The translations under genes and the position numbers were made by a program. A stretch of DNA of 64,000 nucleotides from Balanoglossus misakiensis (taxonomy: Eukaryota; Hemichordata), in assembly GCA_040954595.2 (NCBI GenBank), contig CM082588.2:9920001-9984000 (forward strand). The letters are read 5' to 3'. Positions within the stretch are counted from its first letter, which is position 1; every line of letters begins with the position of its first letter. The notes beneath the pieces are model-generated. The model did not search any database. It saw only the letters and a program-made list of their open reading frames with translations, and was not told the DNA's origin. This document shows positions 41,365 to 52,914 of the stretch, one piece after another.

Positions 41365-44300
41365 GTCAAAACAAACTTGATGATGCATCAGGGTAGATGG
41401 TATTTCAAGCCCTTCACATAGACATTGGAACATAATGCATATGGGGATTTAAAGTTGATTGTAAATTCCTAGGTTAATACGTGGCCAAAAGCACTGTAGT
41501 TTAACATTGCGAATGCAACGGTGACATTGAATGTGATCCAATGCATCAGGGTAAATGGCGATACAGGCTTGATGATGCATCACAGTAGATAGTGATGCAA
41601 ACAGTTCGCTTTGACATGGGTATTAAATGCATATGGGGATTTCAAGTTGATTACAAATCCCTGGGTTAATACGCGTCCAAAAGCAATGTAATATGACATT
41701 GCTAATGAAATGGTGACATTGAATGTAATTCTTTGCATTAGGGGAAATGGCTAAGCAAGCTTAATGATGCATTGGAGTAGATGGTGATGCAAGCTATGCA
41801 TTGTGAGATAGGTATTTAATGCATGTGCATGGGTATTTAATGTTGACTGTAAATCCCTAGGTTAATACATGTCCAAAAGCACTGTAATTTTAAATTGCTA
41901 ATGCAAGGGTGACATTGAATCTAATTCTTTGCATCAGGGCAAATTCTGAAGAATGCTTGATGATGCACCAGGGTCAATGGTGATGCAATCACTAAATTTT
42001 TACACCGGGGTTTAAAATGTATACAGGGGGATTAAAAGTTGACTGAAAATCCCTGGGTTAATACAAGTCCAAAAGCACCGTAATTTGACATTGATAATAC
42101 AACGGTGACATTTAATCTGATTCTTTGCATCAGGGCAAATGGTGAAGCAAGCTTAATGATGCATTGGAGTAGATGGTGATGCAAGCTATGCATTGTGACA
42201 TAGGTATTTAATGCATGTGCATGGGTATTTAATGTTGACTGTAAATCCCCAGGTTAATACGTGGCCATAATCACTGTAATTTGACATTGCTAATGCTACC
42301 GTGATACTAAATCTGATTGTTTGCATCAGGGTAAATTGTGAAGCAAGCTTGATGATATATCATGATAGATGGTGTTTCAAGACCTTCACATTGACATTGG
42401 AATATAACGCATATGGGGATTTAAAGTTGATTGTAAATCCCCAGGTTAATACATGGCCAAAAGCACTGTAATTTAAAATTGCTAATGCAATGGTGACATT
42501 GAATGTGATTCTTTGCATTAGGGGAAATGGCGTAGCAAGCCTAATGGTGCATCAGAGTAGATGGTGATGCAAGCTCTGCACTTTGACATAGGTATTTAAT
42601 GTATATGCATGGGTATTTAATGTTGACAGTAAATCCTCAGGTTAATATGTGGCCATAAGCACTGTAATTTGACATTGCTAATGCAACGATGATATTGAAT
42701 CTTATTTTTTGCATCAGGGTAAACGGCGATGCAAGCTTGATGATGCATCTCGGTAGATAGTGATGCAAACACTTCACTTTGACATGGGTGTTAAATGCAT
42801 ATGAGGATTTGCTAATGCTACCGTGACACTAAATCTGATTCTTTGCATCAGGGAAAATGGTGAAGCAAGCTTGATGATGCATCAGGATAGATGGTGTTTC
42901 AAGCCCTTCACATTGACATTAGAATATAATGCATATGGGGATTTAAAGTTGATTGTAAATCCCCAGGTTAGTATACGGCCAAACGCACAATAATTTGATA
43001 TTGCTAATGCAACAGTGACATTGAATCTGATTCTTTGCATTAGGGCAAATGGTGAAGCAAGCTTAATGATGCATTGGAGGAGATGGTGATGCAAGCTATG
43101 CATTGTGACATAGGTATTTAATGCATGTGCATGGGTATTTAATGTTGACTGTAAATCCCCAGGTTAATACGTGGCCATAATCACTGTAATTTGACATTCT
43201 AATGCTACCGTGATACTAAATCTGATTGTTTGCATCAGGGTAAATTGTGAAGCAAGCTTGATGATGTATCATGATAGATGGTGTTTCAAGACCTACACAT
43301 TGACATTGGAATATAACGCATATGGGGATTTAAAGTTGATTGTAAATCCCCAGGTTAATACATGGCCAAAAGCACTGTAATTTAAAATTGCTAATGCAAT
43401 GGTGACATTGAATGTGATTCTTTGCATTAGGGGAAATGGCGTAGCAAGCCTAATGGTGCATCAGAGTAGATGGTGATGCAAGCTCTGCACTTTGACATAG
43501 GTATTTAATGCATATGCATGGGTATTTAATGTTGACTGTAAATCCTCAGGTTAATACGTGGCCATAAGCACTGTAATTTGACATTGCTAATGCAATGGTG
43601 ATATTGAATCTTATTCTTTGCATCAGGGTAAATGGCGATGCAAGCTTGATGATGCATCTCGGTAGATAGTGATGCAAACACTTCACTTTGACATGGGTGT
43701 TAAATGCATATGAGGATTTGCTAATGCTACCGTGACACTAAATCTGATTCTTTGCATCAGGGAAAATGGTGAAGCAAGCTTGATGATGCATCAGGATAGA
43801 TGGTGTTTCAAGCCCTTCACATTGACATTAGAATATAATGCATATGGGGATTTAAAGTTGATTGTAAATCCCCAGGTTAGTATACGGCCAAACGCACAAT
43901 AATTTGATATTGCTAATGCAACAGTGACATTGAATCTGATTCTTTGCATTAGGGCAAATGGCGAAGCAAGCTTGATGATGCATCACGGTAGATATTGATG
44001 CAAGCACTTCGCTTTGACATAGGTATAAAATTCATATGGGGATTTCAAGTTGATTATAAATCCCTGGGTTAATATGTGGCGGAAAGCACTTTTATTTGCC
44101 ATTGCTAATGCTATGGCGACACTAAATCTGATTCTTTGCATCAGGGTAAATTGTGAAGAAAGCTTGATGATGCATCAGTATAGATGGTGTTTCAAGCCGT
44201 TCAAGTTAACATTGCAATATAATGCATATGGGGATTTAAAGTTGATTGTAAACCCCCAAGTTAATACATGGCCAAACGCTTAGTAAATTGACATTGCTAA

Positions 44301-44729
44301 TGCTATGGTGACACTGATTATTTGCATCAGGGTTAATGGCGAAACAAACTTGATGATGCATCAGGGTAGATGGTATTTCAAGCCCTTCACATTGACATTG
44401 GCATATAATGCATATGGGGATTTAAAGTTGAGTGTAAATCCCTAGGTTAATACATAGCCAAAAGCACTGTAATTTGACATGGCTAATGCTACTGTGATAC
44501 TAAATCTGATTCTTTGCATCAGGGCATATAGCGAAGCATGCTTGATGATGCATCAGGATCAATGGTGACATGCGTATTTAATGCATATGCACTGATGTTT
44601 AAAGTTGACTGTAAATCGCCAGGTTAATATGTGGCCAAAAGCACAGTAATTTGACATTGCGAATGCAATGGTGACATGGAATCTGATTCTTTGCATTACG
44701 GCAAATGGCGAAGCATGCTTGACGATGCA

Positions 44730-45594
44730 TTACTGTAGGTAGTGATGCAAACACTTCGCTTTGACATGGGTATAAAAAGCATATGGGGATTTCAAGTTGA
44801 TTATAAATCCCGATGTTAATACATGGCCAAAAGCACTGTAATTTGACATTGCTAATGCAATGGTGACACTATATCTGATTCTTTGCATCAGGGCAAATGG
44901 CGAAGCAGCTTGATGATGCATCAGGATAGATGGTGATGCAAGCTCTGCACTTTGACATGGGTATAAAATGCTTGCTGAGGGGGATTTAAAGTTGTCGAAA
45001 CAAACTTGATGATGCATCAGGGTAGATGGTATTTCAAGCCCTTCACATTGACATTGGAATATAGTGCATATGGGGATTTAAAATTGATTGTAAATCCCCA
45101 GGTTAATACGTGGCCAAAAGCACTGTAATTTGACATTGCTAATGCAATGGTGACACTATATCTGATTCTTTGCATCAGGGCAAATGCCGAAGCAGCTTGA
45201 TGATGCATCAGGATAGATGGTGATGCAAGCTCTGCACTTTGAAATGGGTATAAAATGCTTGCTGAGGGGGATTTAAAGTTGTCGAAACAAATTTGATGAT
45301 GCATCAGGGTAGATGGTATTTCAAGCCCATCACATTGACATTGGAATATAATGCATATAGGGATTTCAAGTAGATTATAAATCCCTGTGTTAATACGTGT
45401 CCAAAAGCACTGTAATTTGACATTGCTAATGCAATGGTGACACTATATCTGATTCTTTGCATCAGGGCAAATGGCGAAGCAGCTTGATGATGCATCAGGA
45501 TAGATGGTGATGCAGGCTCTGCACTTTGACATGGGTATAAAATGCTTGCTGAGGGGGATTTAAAGTTGTCGAAACAAACTTGATGATGCATCAT
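44730..45594. repeat. S2 higher-order repeat, 287-bp unit
   Basis: Three successive units begin at 44730, 45017 and 45304, exactly 287 bp apart. Each is one full monomer plus one shortened monomer containing the CTTGCTGAGGGGGATTTAAA deletion junction. A fourth related copy lies at about 46208-46456. The short-monomer junction is the same one seen in the 1259-bp unit. Confidence 0.88.
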
Positions 45595-46569
45595 GATAGA
45601 TGGTATTTCAAGCCCTTCACATTGACATTGGAATATAGTGCATATGGGGATTTAAAGTTGATTGTAAATCCCTAGGTTAATAATGGCCAAAAGCACTTTT
45701 ATTTGACATTGCTAATGCAATGGTGACACTATATCTGATTCTTTGCATCAGGGCAAATGGCGATACAGGCTTGACGATGCATCACGGTAGATAGTGATGC
45801 AAACACTTCGCTTTGACATGGGTATAAAAAGCATATGGGGATTTCAAGTTGATTATAAATCCCGATGTTTATACATGGCCAAAAGCACTGTAATTTGACA
45901 TTGCTAATGCAATGGTGACATTGAATCTGATTCTTTGCATCAGCGTAAATGGCGAAGCATGCTTGATGATGCATCACAGTAGATAGTGCTGCAAACACTT
46001 CGCTTAGACATGGGTATAAAAAGCATATAGGGATTTCAAGTTGATTATAAATCCCTGTGTTAATACGTGTCCAAAAGCACTGTAATTTGACATTGCTAAT
46101 GCAATGGTGACACTATATCTGATTCTTTGCATCAGGGCAAATGGCGAAGCAGCTTGATGATGCATCGTAGTATATGGTGATGCAAGCTCTGCATTTTGAC
46201 ATAGGTATTAAATGTATATGCATGGGTATTTAAAGTTGTCTGTAAATCCCCAGGTTAATACGTGTCCAAAAGCACTGTAATTTGACATTGCTAACGCAAT
46301 GGTGACACTATATCTGATTCTTTGCATCAGGGCAAATGGCGAAGCAGCTTGATGATGCATCAGGATAGATGGTGATGCAAGCTCTGCACTTTGACATGGG
46401 TATAAAATGCTTGCTGAGGGGAATTTAAAGTTGTCGAAACAAACTTGATGATGCATCAGGGTAGATGGTATTTCAAGCCCTTCACATTGACATTGGAATA
46501 TAGTGCATATGGGGATTTAAAGTGAACTCTAAATCCCCAGGTTAATACGTGGCCAAGAGCACTGTAATT

Positions 46570-46722
46570 TGACATTTCTAATGATGGTGAGATGTTGTTT
46601 GCTCCCCAGGGAGTTGAATGGAATAGTAAGGTCCAACGACCTAGGTCAAATTACCATGGGACAACTTTAAAGCATGTTGAGATTTAATGTGCTACATAAG
46701 TTATAAATATTATATTAATATT
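46570..46722 (+). repeat. SINE-tail-like segment, copy 1 (5' part)
   Basis: The sequence from GATGTTGTTTGCTCCCCAGG through GGTCCAACGACCTAGGTCAA to TAAATATTATATTAATATT also occurs at 48522-48665 and 49245-49375. Here the copy breaks at about 46722 and its continuation (TATTACATAAACAACAC...) resumes near 47354, so the copy was split by an insertion. Confidence 0.8.
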
Positions 46723-47352
46723 TAGGGGTTATTACACGAATTTTGGTCGATAACGCGTTGTATTCGAGTGATGTCCGTATTTTGATGAGTTGCGCTTCGC
46801 AACGAGTCAAAATACGGACATCACGAGAATGCGTCGCGTTATCGACCAAAATTCGTGTAATAACCTCTTTATCATACATGCCTACCTATAAAACAGTACG
46901 ATTTGCAGAAATGCGCCGAGAAAAACAATTTCAAATTTGAACCGGGCGCTGGGATCACAGTAGTAGCCATGTTGTGACGTATGACGTGTGGGCCGTAGTA
47001 TCATTTTAAGGGGGTTGGCAGCTTTCATTACGATGGGCACATCCGCATTCTAAATAAAATTGTCTACGTTCTCTTTCAAAATATCATGTTAACAATTATT
47101 TTGCATTGAGAATTTCGAAGAACTAAAAATGATGCATTCAACATGACAAAACCGCCAGCTTTGAAAACTTTATTACAGCTTCTAATAACCGAATTTTACA
47201 ACACCCCTCTCCACTATGCCCCGTGTGTCGCTCGCGCGCGCAGTGAACTGTCACACCGAGACGCGGACACGATATTTTCACATTGTGAAATACCGTAAAA
47301 TATCTTCGGGGCGAGAACAATAGAAAGTGTTAAATACTGGCGTTGCATGTAT
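46723..47352. mobile_element. Insertion of about 630 bp carrying a 68-bp-arm hairpin
   Basis: Comparison with the uninterrupted copies at about 48640-48670 and 49350-49385 shows extra sequence here. At its left end is a near-perfect hairpin (46727-46794 against 46798-46865). The remainder is unique and includes GC-richer sequence with a CGCGCGCG-like run at 47230-47241. No transposase ORF is present. A target duplication of more than one or two bases is not evident, so the transposition mechanism is open. Confidence 0.65.
46727..46865. repeat. Perfect-core hairpin, 68-bp arms, 3-nt loop
   Basis: Left arm starts GGTTATTACACGAATTTTGG and the right arm ends with its exact reverse complement. 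The first 31 bp match perfectly, as do the GTGATGTCCGTATTTTGA and GTTGCG parts; about 60 of 68 positions pair in total. The loop is CTT at 46795-46797. It is the strongest compact secondary-structure signal outside the MITEs. Confidence 0.9.
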
Positions 47353-48300
47353 GATAATATTACATAAACAACACTCTTACTTAGCTAAGGAAGTGGTCAG
47401 GTGAAATATATTTGCAGAGCTGACCAATTCTTTAAGGAAAATTAAAGTTGGGTATTTTGGATGTATTCATACCTACAAACTGTGTTATGTATGGGACATT
47501 GATGTTGCCTAATACATCTCCACATTAACTTGAATTCTTAACGGCAGCTATACAAGGCAGCGTATGGAAAGATCATTGTAAGACATACACAACACTTTTA
47601 GGGAGCATGGGAAATGTTCATGAGAACTGTGTTCTCGGAGCTCACAAACTGTGTTATGAGAAATTCAAGCTGCTAAACTTGCGTGTCTCTAAATTGACTG
47701 AAACTGTGATTATGAGCCAAAGAAGGCAACGTATAGGAATGTCATTCTACCACATACTGTTACTCAACACTTCTATTAAGCATGGGAAATAGTATTGAGA
47801 ACAGTATTCTCAAAGTTGACAAACTGTGTTATGTGTAGAATATCCAAATTGCCTAATTGGCAATCGTTAGCAACCAGTTGTCTTCAAGAGGGTTTGGGGC
47901 ACCAACCTCAACATGCTTTAGTCTTTAGTGATCTAGCAAGTTAGCCTGCATATCGAGCAACTGTTAATGGAGTGAGTTGCTCAATGATAGGAAACTCCTT
48001 TGTTCATTTTCAAAATAACCAAAAATGTGAACAAAACACACTGAATTATGTATGGGATATATGGGATTGCCTAATTTGCGTGTCTCCACATTTACTTAAA
48101 CTCTCACAGGGAGACAAATGTCACAGCAGACGGAAAAATGATTATGCCACACAACACTTTTATTTAGCACGGGAACTGGTCTTGGGAAATGGGAGCTGAC
48201 GCACTGAATTTTTGGAAATTCAAAGAGCCTAATATGCACGTTTCCATATTTGCTTAAACTCTGACTGGGAGCTGAACAAGGCACTAAATGGAAAGGTCAT
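47353..48300 (+). repeat. Duplicated non-coding mosaic
   Basis: Contains the continuation of the split segment (CTTACTTAGCTAAGG, GAGCTGACCAATTCTTTAAGG) and then several copies of a phrase like CATGGGAAATGTTCATGAGAAC followed by ACAAACTGTGTTATG. The same phrases recur at about 49480-49860. No coding frame is conserved between copies. Confidence 0.6.
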
Positions 48301-48308
48301 TGAGCCAC

Positions 48309-48665
48309 ATAAAGTCATAGTCCAGTCGTTAGAGCATCAGACCCATAATCAAAGAATCAAGAGTTTGATCCCTGGCATGGTTGTGGTGTTGTGTCCTCTA
48401 GCAAGGCAATTTACATCTCCTTGCCTCTCCCCGCCCATAAGAAAATGGTAATTTGGTGGATCGGATATTGTAATGTGTATGTTCAGGTCAGCTGTGCTGA
48501 TATAAAAGCTGCACATGTGAGCTGTTGTTTGCTCCCCATGGAGTGGGATGGAATATTTTAGGTCCAACGACCTAGGTCAAATTACCATGGGAAACACTTC
48601 AAAGCAGCACATTGAGATTTATTGCATAATGTGCTATATAAGTAATAAATATTATATTGATATTA
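48309..48665 (+). mobile_element. Probable tRNA-derived SINE
   Basis: The head resembles a tRNA: an A-box-like TAGTCCAGTCGTTAGAGC at about 48319-48336, an anticodon-loop-like CCCATAATC, and a B-box-like GAGTTTGATCCC at 48361-48372. It continues into a body with TGTCCTCTAGCAAGGCAATT, a style common in tRNA-derived SINEs, and ends in the AT-rich tail shared with 46570-46722 and 49245-49375. The head is decayed and the anticodon stem pairs poorly, so it is not a functional tRNA gene. Confidence 0.6.
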
Positions 48666-48742
48666 TTACATAAACAACACTCTTACTTAGCAAAGGGAGT
48701 GGTCAGGTGAACTATATTCGCAGAGCTGACCAATTGTTTTAA

Positions 48743-49076
48743 GGAGCAAAGTCTCTCTTTCGCCGCCTTTTTTCAATTAATTAAGTTTGATACAAGAACC
48801 CGTTTATGTTTTTCTACATGTGGCTATATAGTGAATCAACATTCAACCAACAACTTTCATCCCGTTTGTAGAATATGAGAGTAAAAATCTCGCCAAAATG
48901 AATAAATGGTAAACACAGATTATTCATTTTGGCGAGTTTTTTCATTCTTGTGTGTACAAGTGGGGTGGAAGTTGTGTTTGGTCGAACATTGATTCACTAT
49001 ACAGCCAACATAAACGATGTCTTGTATCAAACATAATTAATGGTAAAAAGGGCAGCGAGAGAGACACTTTGTCCCT
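48743..49076. mobile_element. TTAA-flanked MITE of the Kolobok-like family, copy 1
   Basis: TTAA at 48739-48742 and 49077-49080 flanks a 334-bp element with long inverted arms. The right end reads GACACTTTGTCCCT, the left GGAGCAAAGTCTCTC with one base lost. Paralogous copies give the empty site: near 47428 the text is CCAATTCTTTAAGGAAAATT and near 49440 CCAATTATTTAAGGAATATT. The insertion therefore hit TTAA and duplicated it. The arms match the first ~180 bp of the large element at 50836. Confidence 0.9.
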
Positions 49077-49134
49077 TTAAGTAAAATTCAAGTTGTGTAA
49101 TGTGGACGTATTCACATTTACAAACTGTTTTATA

Positions 49135-49860
49135 GTCACATGGGGATTAAATGCATATGCATGTGTATTTAAAGTTAACTGTAAATCCCCAGGTTAATAC
49201 GTGGCCAAAAGCACTGTAATTTGACATTTCTAATAATGGTGAGATGTTGTTTGCTCCCCAGGGAGTTGAATGGAATATTTATGTCCAACGACCTAAATCA
49301 AATGACCATGGGACAACTTTAAAGCACATTGAGATTTAATGTGCTACATACGTTATAAATATTATATTAATATTATTACATAACAAACTTTCTTGCTTAG
49401 CAAAGGAATTGGTCAGGTGAAATATATTCGCACATCTGACCAATTATTTAAGGAATATTAAAGTTGGGTAATTTGGACGTATTCATATGGGTGTTGGTCA
49501 ATGGAAAGTCCTTTGTTCATTTTCAAAATGGCAACCAAAAATGCGAACAAAACACACTGAATTCTGTACGGGATATTGATGTTGCCTAAATTGCGTGTTT
49601 CCACATTTACTTAAACTCTCACATGGAGACAAATGTCACAGCAAACGGAAAAATGACTATGCTACACACAACACTTTTATTGATCATGGGAAATGTTCAT
49701 GAGAATTGTGTTACTTTTCGGGGCTCACGAACTGTGTTATGGGAAATCTGACAAGGAATCTTAACTGTACCACATACACAACACTTTTATTAAGCGTGGG
49801 AAATGGTCCTGAGAACAATATTCTCAGAGCTGACAAACTGTGTTATGTGAAATTCATGTT
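49135..49860 (+). repeat. Segmental copy of an S2 edge plus SINE tail
   Basis: One isolated S2 monomer (49140-49230) passes directly into the SINE-tail segment through TTTGACATTTCTAATAATGG. The same junction occurs at the end of the main satellite (about 46566-46590). This segment is therefore a duplicate of the satellite's right border and not an independent SINE insertion. Confidence 0.75.
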
Positions 49861-49869
49861 GCCTATTTC

Positions 49870-50530
49870 ATGATAATGGCTTGTGGTACACAAGGGTTAA
49901 CAGCAATCAGCAATTGCTTGTATGATAGGTATGATGATCGATTTACAAATTTCAATGGTATAATAATGGGCAACACACGTGGAAGTGTTTAATAAACAGT
50001 TAACTAATGTGGTGATGGTTTGTGGTAAAATTGAGGGTACACAGATTATAATGGGCCAAAACAATGAATATAATAGAGGTTGATGATGGTGAAGGGTTTC
50101 ATATGAATGGTGTAATAAAGGTTAACAAATGTGGTGATAGCTTTGGTGTACAGGGCTGTTGATATCTTTAGTAATGACAAAGGTATAATAATGATAAAAG
50201 CTTAAATAAGTGTTGGGGCACAATCTTCATGATGGTTCATTCATTGGTTAATGTGTATATTTTATTAATATCATGCTATTGTTTATCAGTTAGATCATAA
50301 TCAGGATTTTTCCATGCACATCGTCACCATGATTCAGTGGAATTCTTCGGAATGGTACCTGTGATCATTTTCGCGCATCAACGCATTGTACGTGACAGAC
50401 ATGCAGAAAATATTAACATGTAACTCACAGGCATAATGTTAAATCTAAACAAATATGTTAGGTTAGCTTTACCTCCCCACGTACCCCATCCTAATTCCAA
50501 ATTTAGCTTGCTGTGAGGTTTTTGGGTAGT
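49870..50530 (+). repeat. Right copy of the flank duplication bracketing S2
   Basis: Collinear with 27590-28370: TTCATTCATTGGTTAATGTG, CGTGACAGACATGCAGAAAA, TATGTTAGGTTAGCTTTACC, TCCAAATTTAGCTTG. The copy carries a small extra stretch around 50420-50450 that the left copy lacks. Both copies end near a TGAGGTTTTT phrase. Confidence 0.8.
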
Positions 50531-50553
50531 ACCAATTCGGAAACTTTCATGGT

Positions 50554-50831
50554 TCATTCATCGAACCAAATATTGGATTTGACACACTGTGCCACGGGTG
50601 GGTAAAGCATGGTGAAATGTTGGCGGTAAACTTTAACCAGGCAGGTCACATGAAATGAAGATATTATCCTTTGAGTTTGATGACATACATGATAAGATAT
50701 GTCAGTTTTGACACCTTTTTTGCAGACGTAGATGCTGATGTATTTGTTTCCATTGGACACAGTAGGCAAAGTCCAGTCTGTGTTTAAAATGATACCCTGG
50801 TCACACACAGTGAGAAATATCAGCCTTTGAC
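50554..50831 (-). pseudogene. Possible coding remnant beside the TTAA element
   Basis: The minus strand is open across this interval, with a protein-like composition (for example TDWTLPTVSNGNKYISIYV and a stop after NIWFDE). The open frame runs on into the TTAA element, where it cannot be real, so only the part below 50832 is considered. There is no clear start or acceptor and I recognise no family. It may be an exon of a host gene interrupted by the insertion, or chance. Confidence 0.25.
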
Positions 50832-50835
50832 TTAA

Positions 50836-50862
50836 AGGGACAAAGTCTCTCTCTTTTTGCCT
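50836..50862 (+). repeat. Left terminal inverted repeat of the TTAA element
   Basis: Starts AGGGACAAAG directly after TTAA and matches the right end perfectly for 27 bp. Homology to both arms of the MITEs continues to about 51020 (GTGAATCAACGTTCGACC, CTTGTAGACACGAGAG, ACCATTTATTC), so the MITEs were built from this end. Confidence 0.85.
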
Positions 50863-51127
50863 TTTTTTCATTAATTTTGATTCATTCAAGACACTGTGTA
50901 TGTTATTTTAAATGTTGATATATAGTGAATCAACGTTCGACCACAAACAAGTTCCATCCCGCTTGTAGACACGAGAGTAAAAAAATCACCAAAATGAATA
51001 ATCGTTCTTTACCATTTATTCGAGCGCGGACGCGGGCCGGGCTTCGATCATTACCAATGTGCGCATGTGCAAGGGTATATACACAAAATGAAACGTCATA
51101 CATATAATTATAGCTGTAGCGACAGTC
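50863..51127 (+). promoter_or_regulatory. Candidate promoter/5' region of the transposase gene
   Basis: Between the left terminal repeat and the ATG. The first 150 bp are subterminal sequence shared with the MITEs; the last 110 bp contain GC-rich GAGCGCGGACGCGGGCCGGG (51022-51041) and a TATA-like GGTATATACA at 51073-51082. The role is inferred from position. Confidence 0.3.
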
Positions 51128-51343
51128 ATGGCGGATGCTTTGGCGTCTGTTCCCAGTAGCAGTGGTAAACGTAAACGTGCTCGTGGCCGCCCACAAACCA
51201 CTGCTTCGGCAAAAAAAACGTAAACAATTGCTGAAACAAGTAGGTCAGATAAACATTTTCTCGGAAATTCATCGTTGGAATGAAATCAAACGCTCCTTGG
51301 TATTGGAAACGAACCGCCAAGTCGCAAAGGTCCTGATCGACCG
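51128..51343 (+). pseudogene. Transposase exon 1, with frameshift in an A run
   Basis: ATG at 51128 opens MADALASVPSSSGKRKRARG. The frame hits a stop just after an 8-A run (51211-51218). With seven As it would continue as KKRKQLLKQVGQ through to VAKVLIDR and a GTAAGT donor at 51344. The exon is 216 nt as given; 215 would leave two spare bases, which is exactly the phase exon 2 needs. A real frameshift and a homopolymer sequencing error are equally possible. Confidence 0.7.
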
Positions 51344-52914
51344 GTAAGTACATATTCGTGCATTCACTGTGTACGTACTCCATAGCCAAAGATACGGCGT
51401 GAATTGTGTACATGAATTTAGAATCTGTGTCTCACAGAATCACTGCGAGCATCATCTCAATGTAATTCTAAATGTGCTGTTTCAAGTCGTATTTCACTTA
51501 GTGATTTTGCCCAGCGCATACCTCGCCCTCGACCAGCAGTTGTATGTAGTACGCTGGACCGTTTGTATCAATGTATGACTATGCGAGATAAATTGTACGG
51601 TACTGCAATGTTTTTTTTGTTTTCTTTTTTTTCCTCCGGACAATCTACATGTATTACTGTTATCGAACATACGAGACAATATGCTTTTAGCGGAATTTGG
51701 TTGTTCTTTGTTCTGCTACAACTTCCGTTTTGTTATAGCCAGTTGTGTACATTTCTTGAGCTGTATATGAACTGAAGAAAAATTTGGCTATTTTCTCGTA
51801 GTTGTCTTATTCTCACCTTACGTGTCTGTAACCTGTCCTCTGAGGCAAATTATGGCTGTGTGTAATCCCTTCTAAAGACAGAAATTGGCTACGTAAACAA
51901 GCCATTGTAAAGGCAAAAAAAGGTTCATTGTGTCTTATTATTTGTGTGGACAGGTATTATGAACATCAAGTTACAGCAACAACAGATGCAGAATTTACCA
52001 GGCCTGCATCATCTCCAAGTGGCCAAGAAAGACTGCAAGTATTTGCACCGTCTATGGAAACTAGGTACCAAATAAATTTTGATCATGATACTTTGAGCTT
52101 TGTATAGTACACAATAGATTTTCATATTTGATGGGGCTCTTGCAGTATACATGATGTATATTGTTTTAAAGAGGTGACATGTTTTTATGGCTCATGAAAA
52201 GTAATTGTGTCCGTAATATAATTTATAGAAATGAAACAATGAAATGTTGCATTCCACATAGTTATCTGTGTGATAGATGGGAATACCTAAAAGTATATAT
52301 TTGTTTCTTAAAATTTATAGGCAACGTGATGATCAAGGACAAGCCACCCAAACTTTTCCTATGACATCAACGCCAGGAAATGGCCATCTTTGTGATATCG
52401 AAAAAAATTTAGAAGAATTAGTTGCATCAGAAATATCATCAGTCAGGTAGGTGTTTAAGCACTTTTTTTTTACATTACATTCAATGCTTCTAGCCACAAT
52501 CTGTAGTATGAGGAAAAGCCTCTGCTCAAACTCTCAGGTGACAATAATCAACATAACAATGGCGAAGTATACCTGACATTTGCCCTCCAATAAACAACCA
52601 AAATCATCCTATACAATTTATTCAGTGTGTTGACCAAGACATTCACGTCTATGGTTTTAATCCAGCAAACATAGGTTTTTCACTGCTTACTGGTTGGGGG
52701 ATTAGGGGGAACTGGAACCTACAACGTTTGTGCAGACCTAGTTTGTCATGTATCAAATTTTAGTCTTTTTTTTTCTTTGTACAGGGTTTCTTCCATCTCT
52801 GGAATTGCAGAGATAGATGTTCAGGAGATAGGAGAATCATCACAAGAGAAACCTATGGAATCTACAGAAGGCCCATCACAGCCAGTACAAAGTGAAAGGT
52901 ATGACACTGTCTTT

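Larger units (their letters stand above)
29020..46575 (-). repeat. Satellite domain S2: monomers of about 194 bp with nested higher-order repeats
   Basis: The basic monomer is about 194 bp. Constant phrases are GGTTAATACGTGGCCAAAAG, CACTGTAATTTGACATTGCT, TGATTCTTTGCATCAGGG and GCTTGATGATGCATCA. Monomers vary by roughly 5-20% and some lack about 100 bp. Many minus-strand ORFs of 60-106 residues recur, but they follow the monomer period and carry no recognisable domain, so I list none as genes. Strand is given arbitrarily from those ORFs. Confidence 0.93.

Noticed and set aside
29048-46456. Dozens of minus-strand ORFs of 60-106 residues with similar sequence (for example starting MLHHLSIFNVT or MQSLHHHILRC)
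   Set aside because: They repeat with the satellite monomer and higher-order periods, have no conserved domain, and change frame between monomers. They reflect sequence identity of the satellite.
48319-48380. Functional tRNA-Met gene
   Set aside because: The anticodon and acceptor stems do not pair properly and the sequence continues into a SINE-like body.
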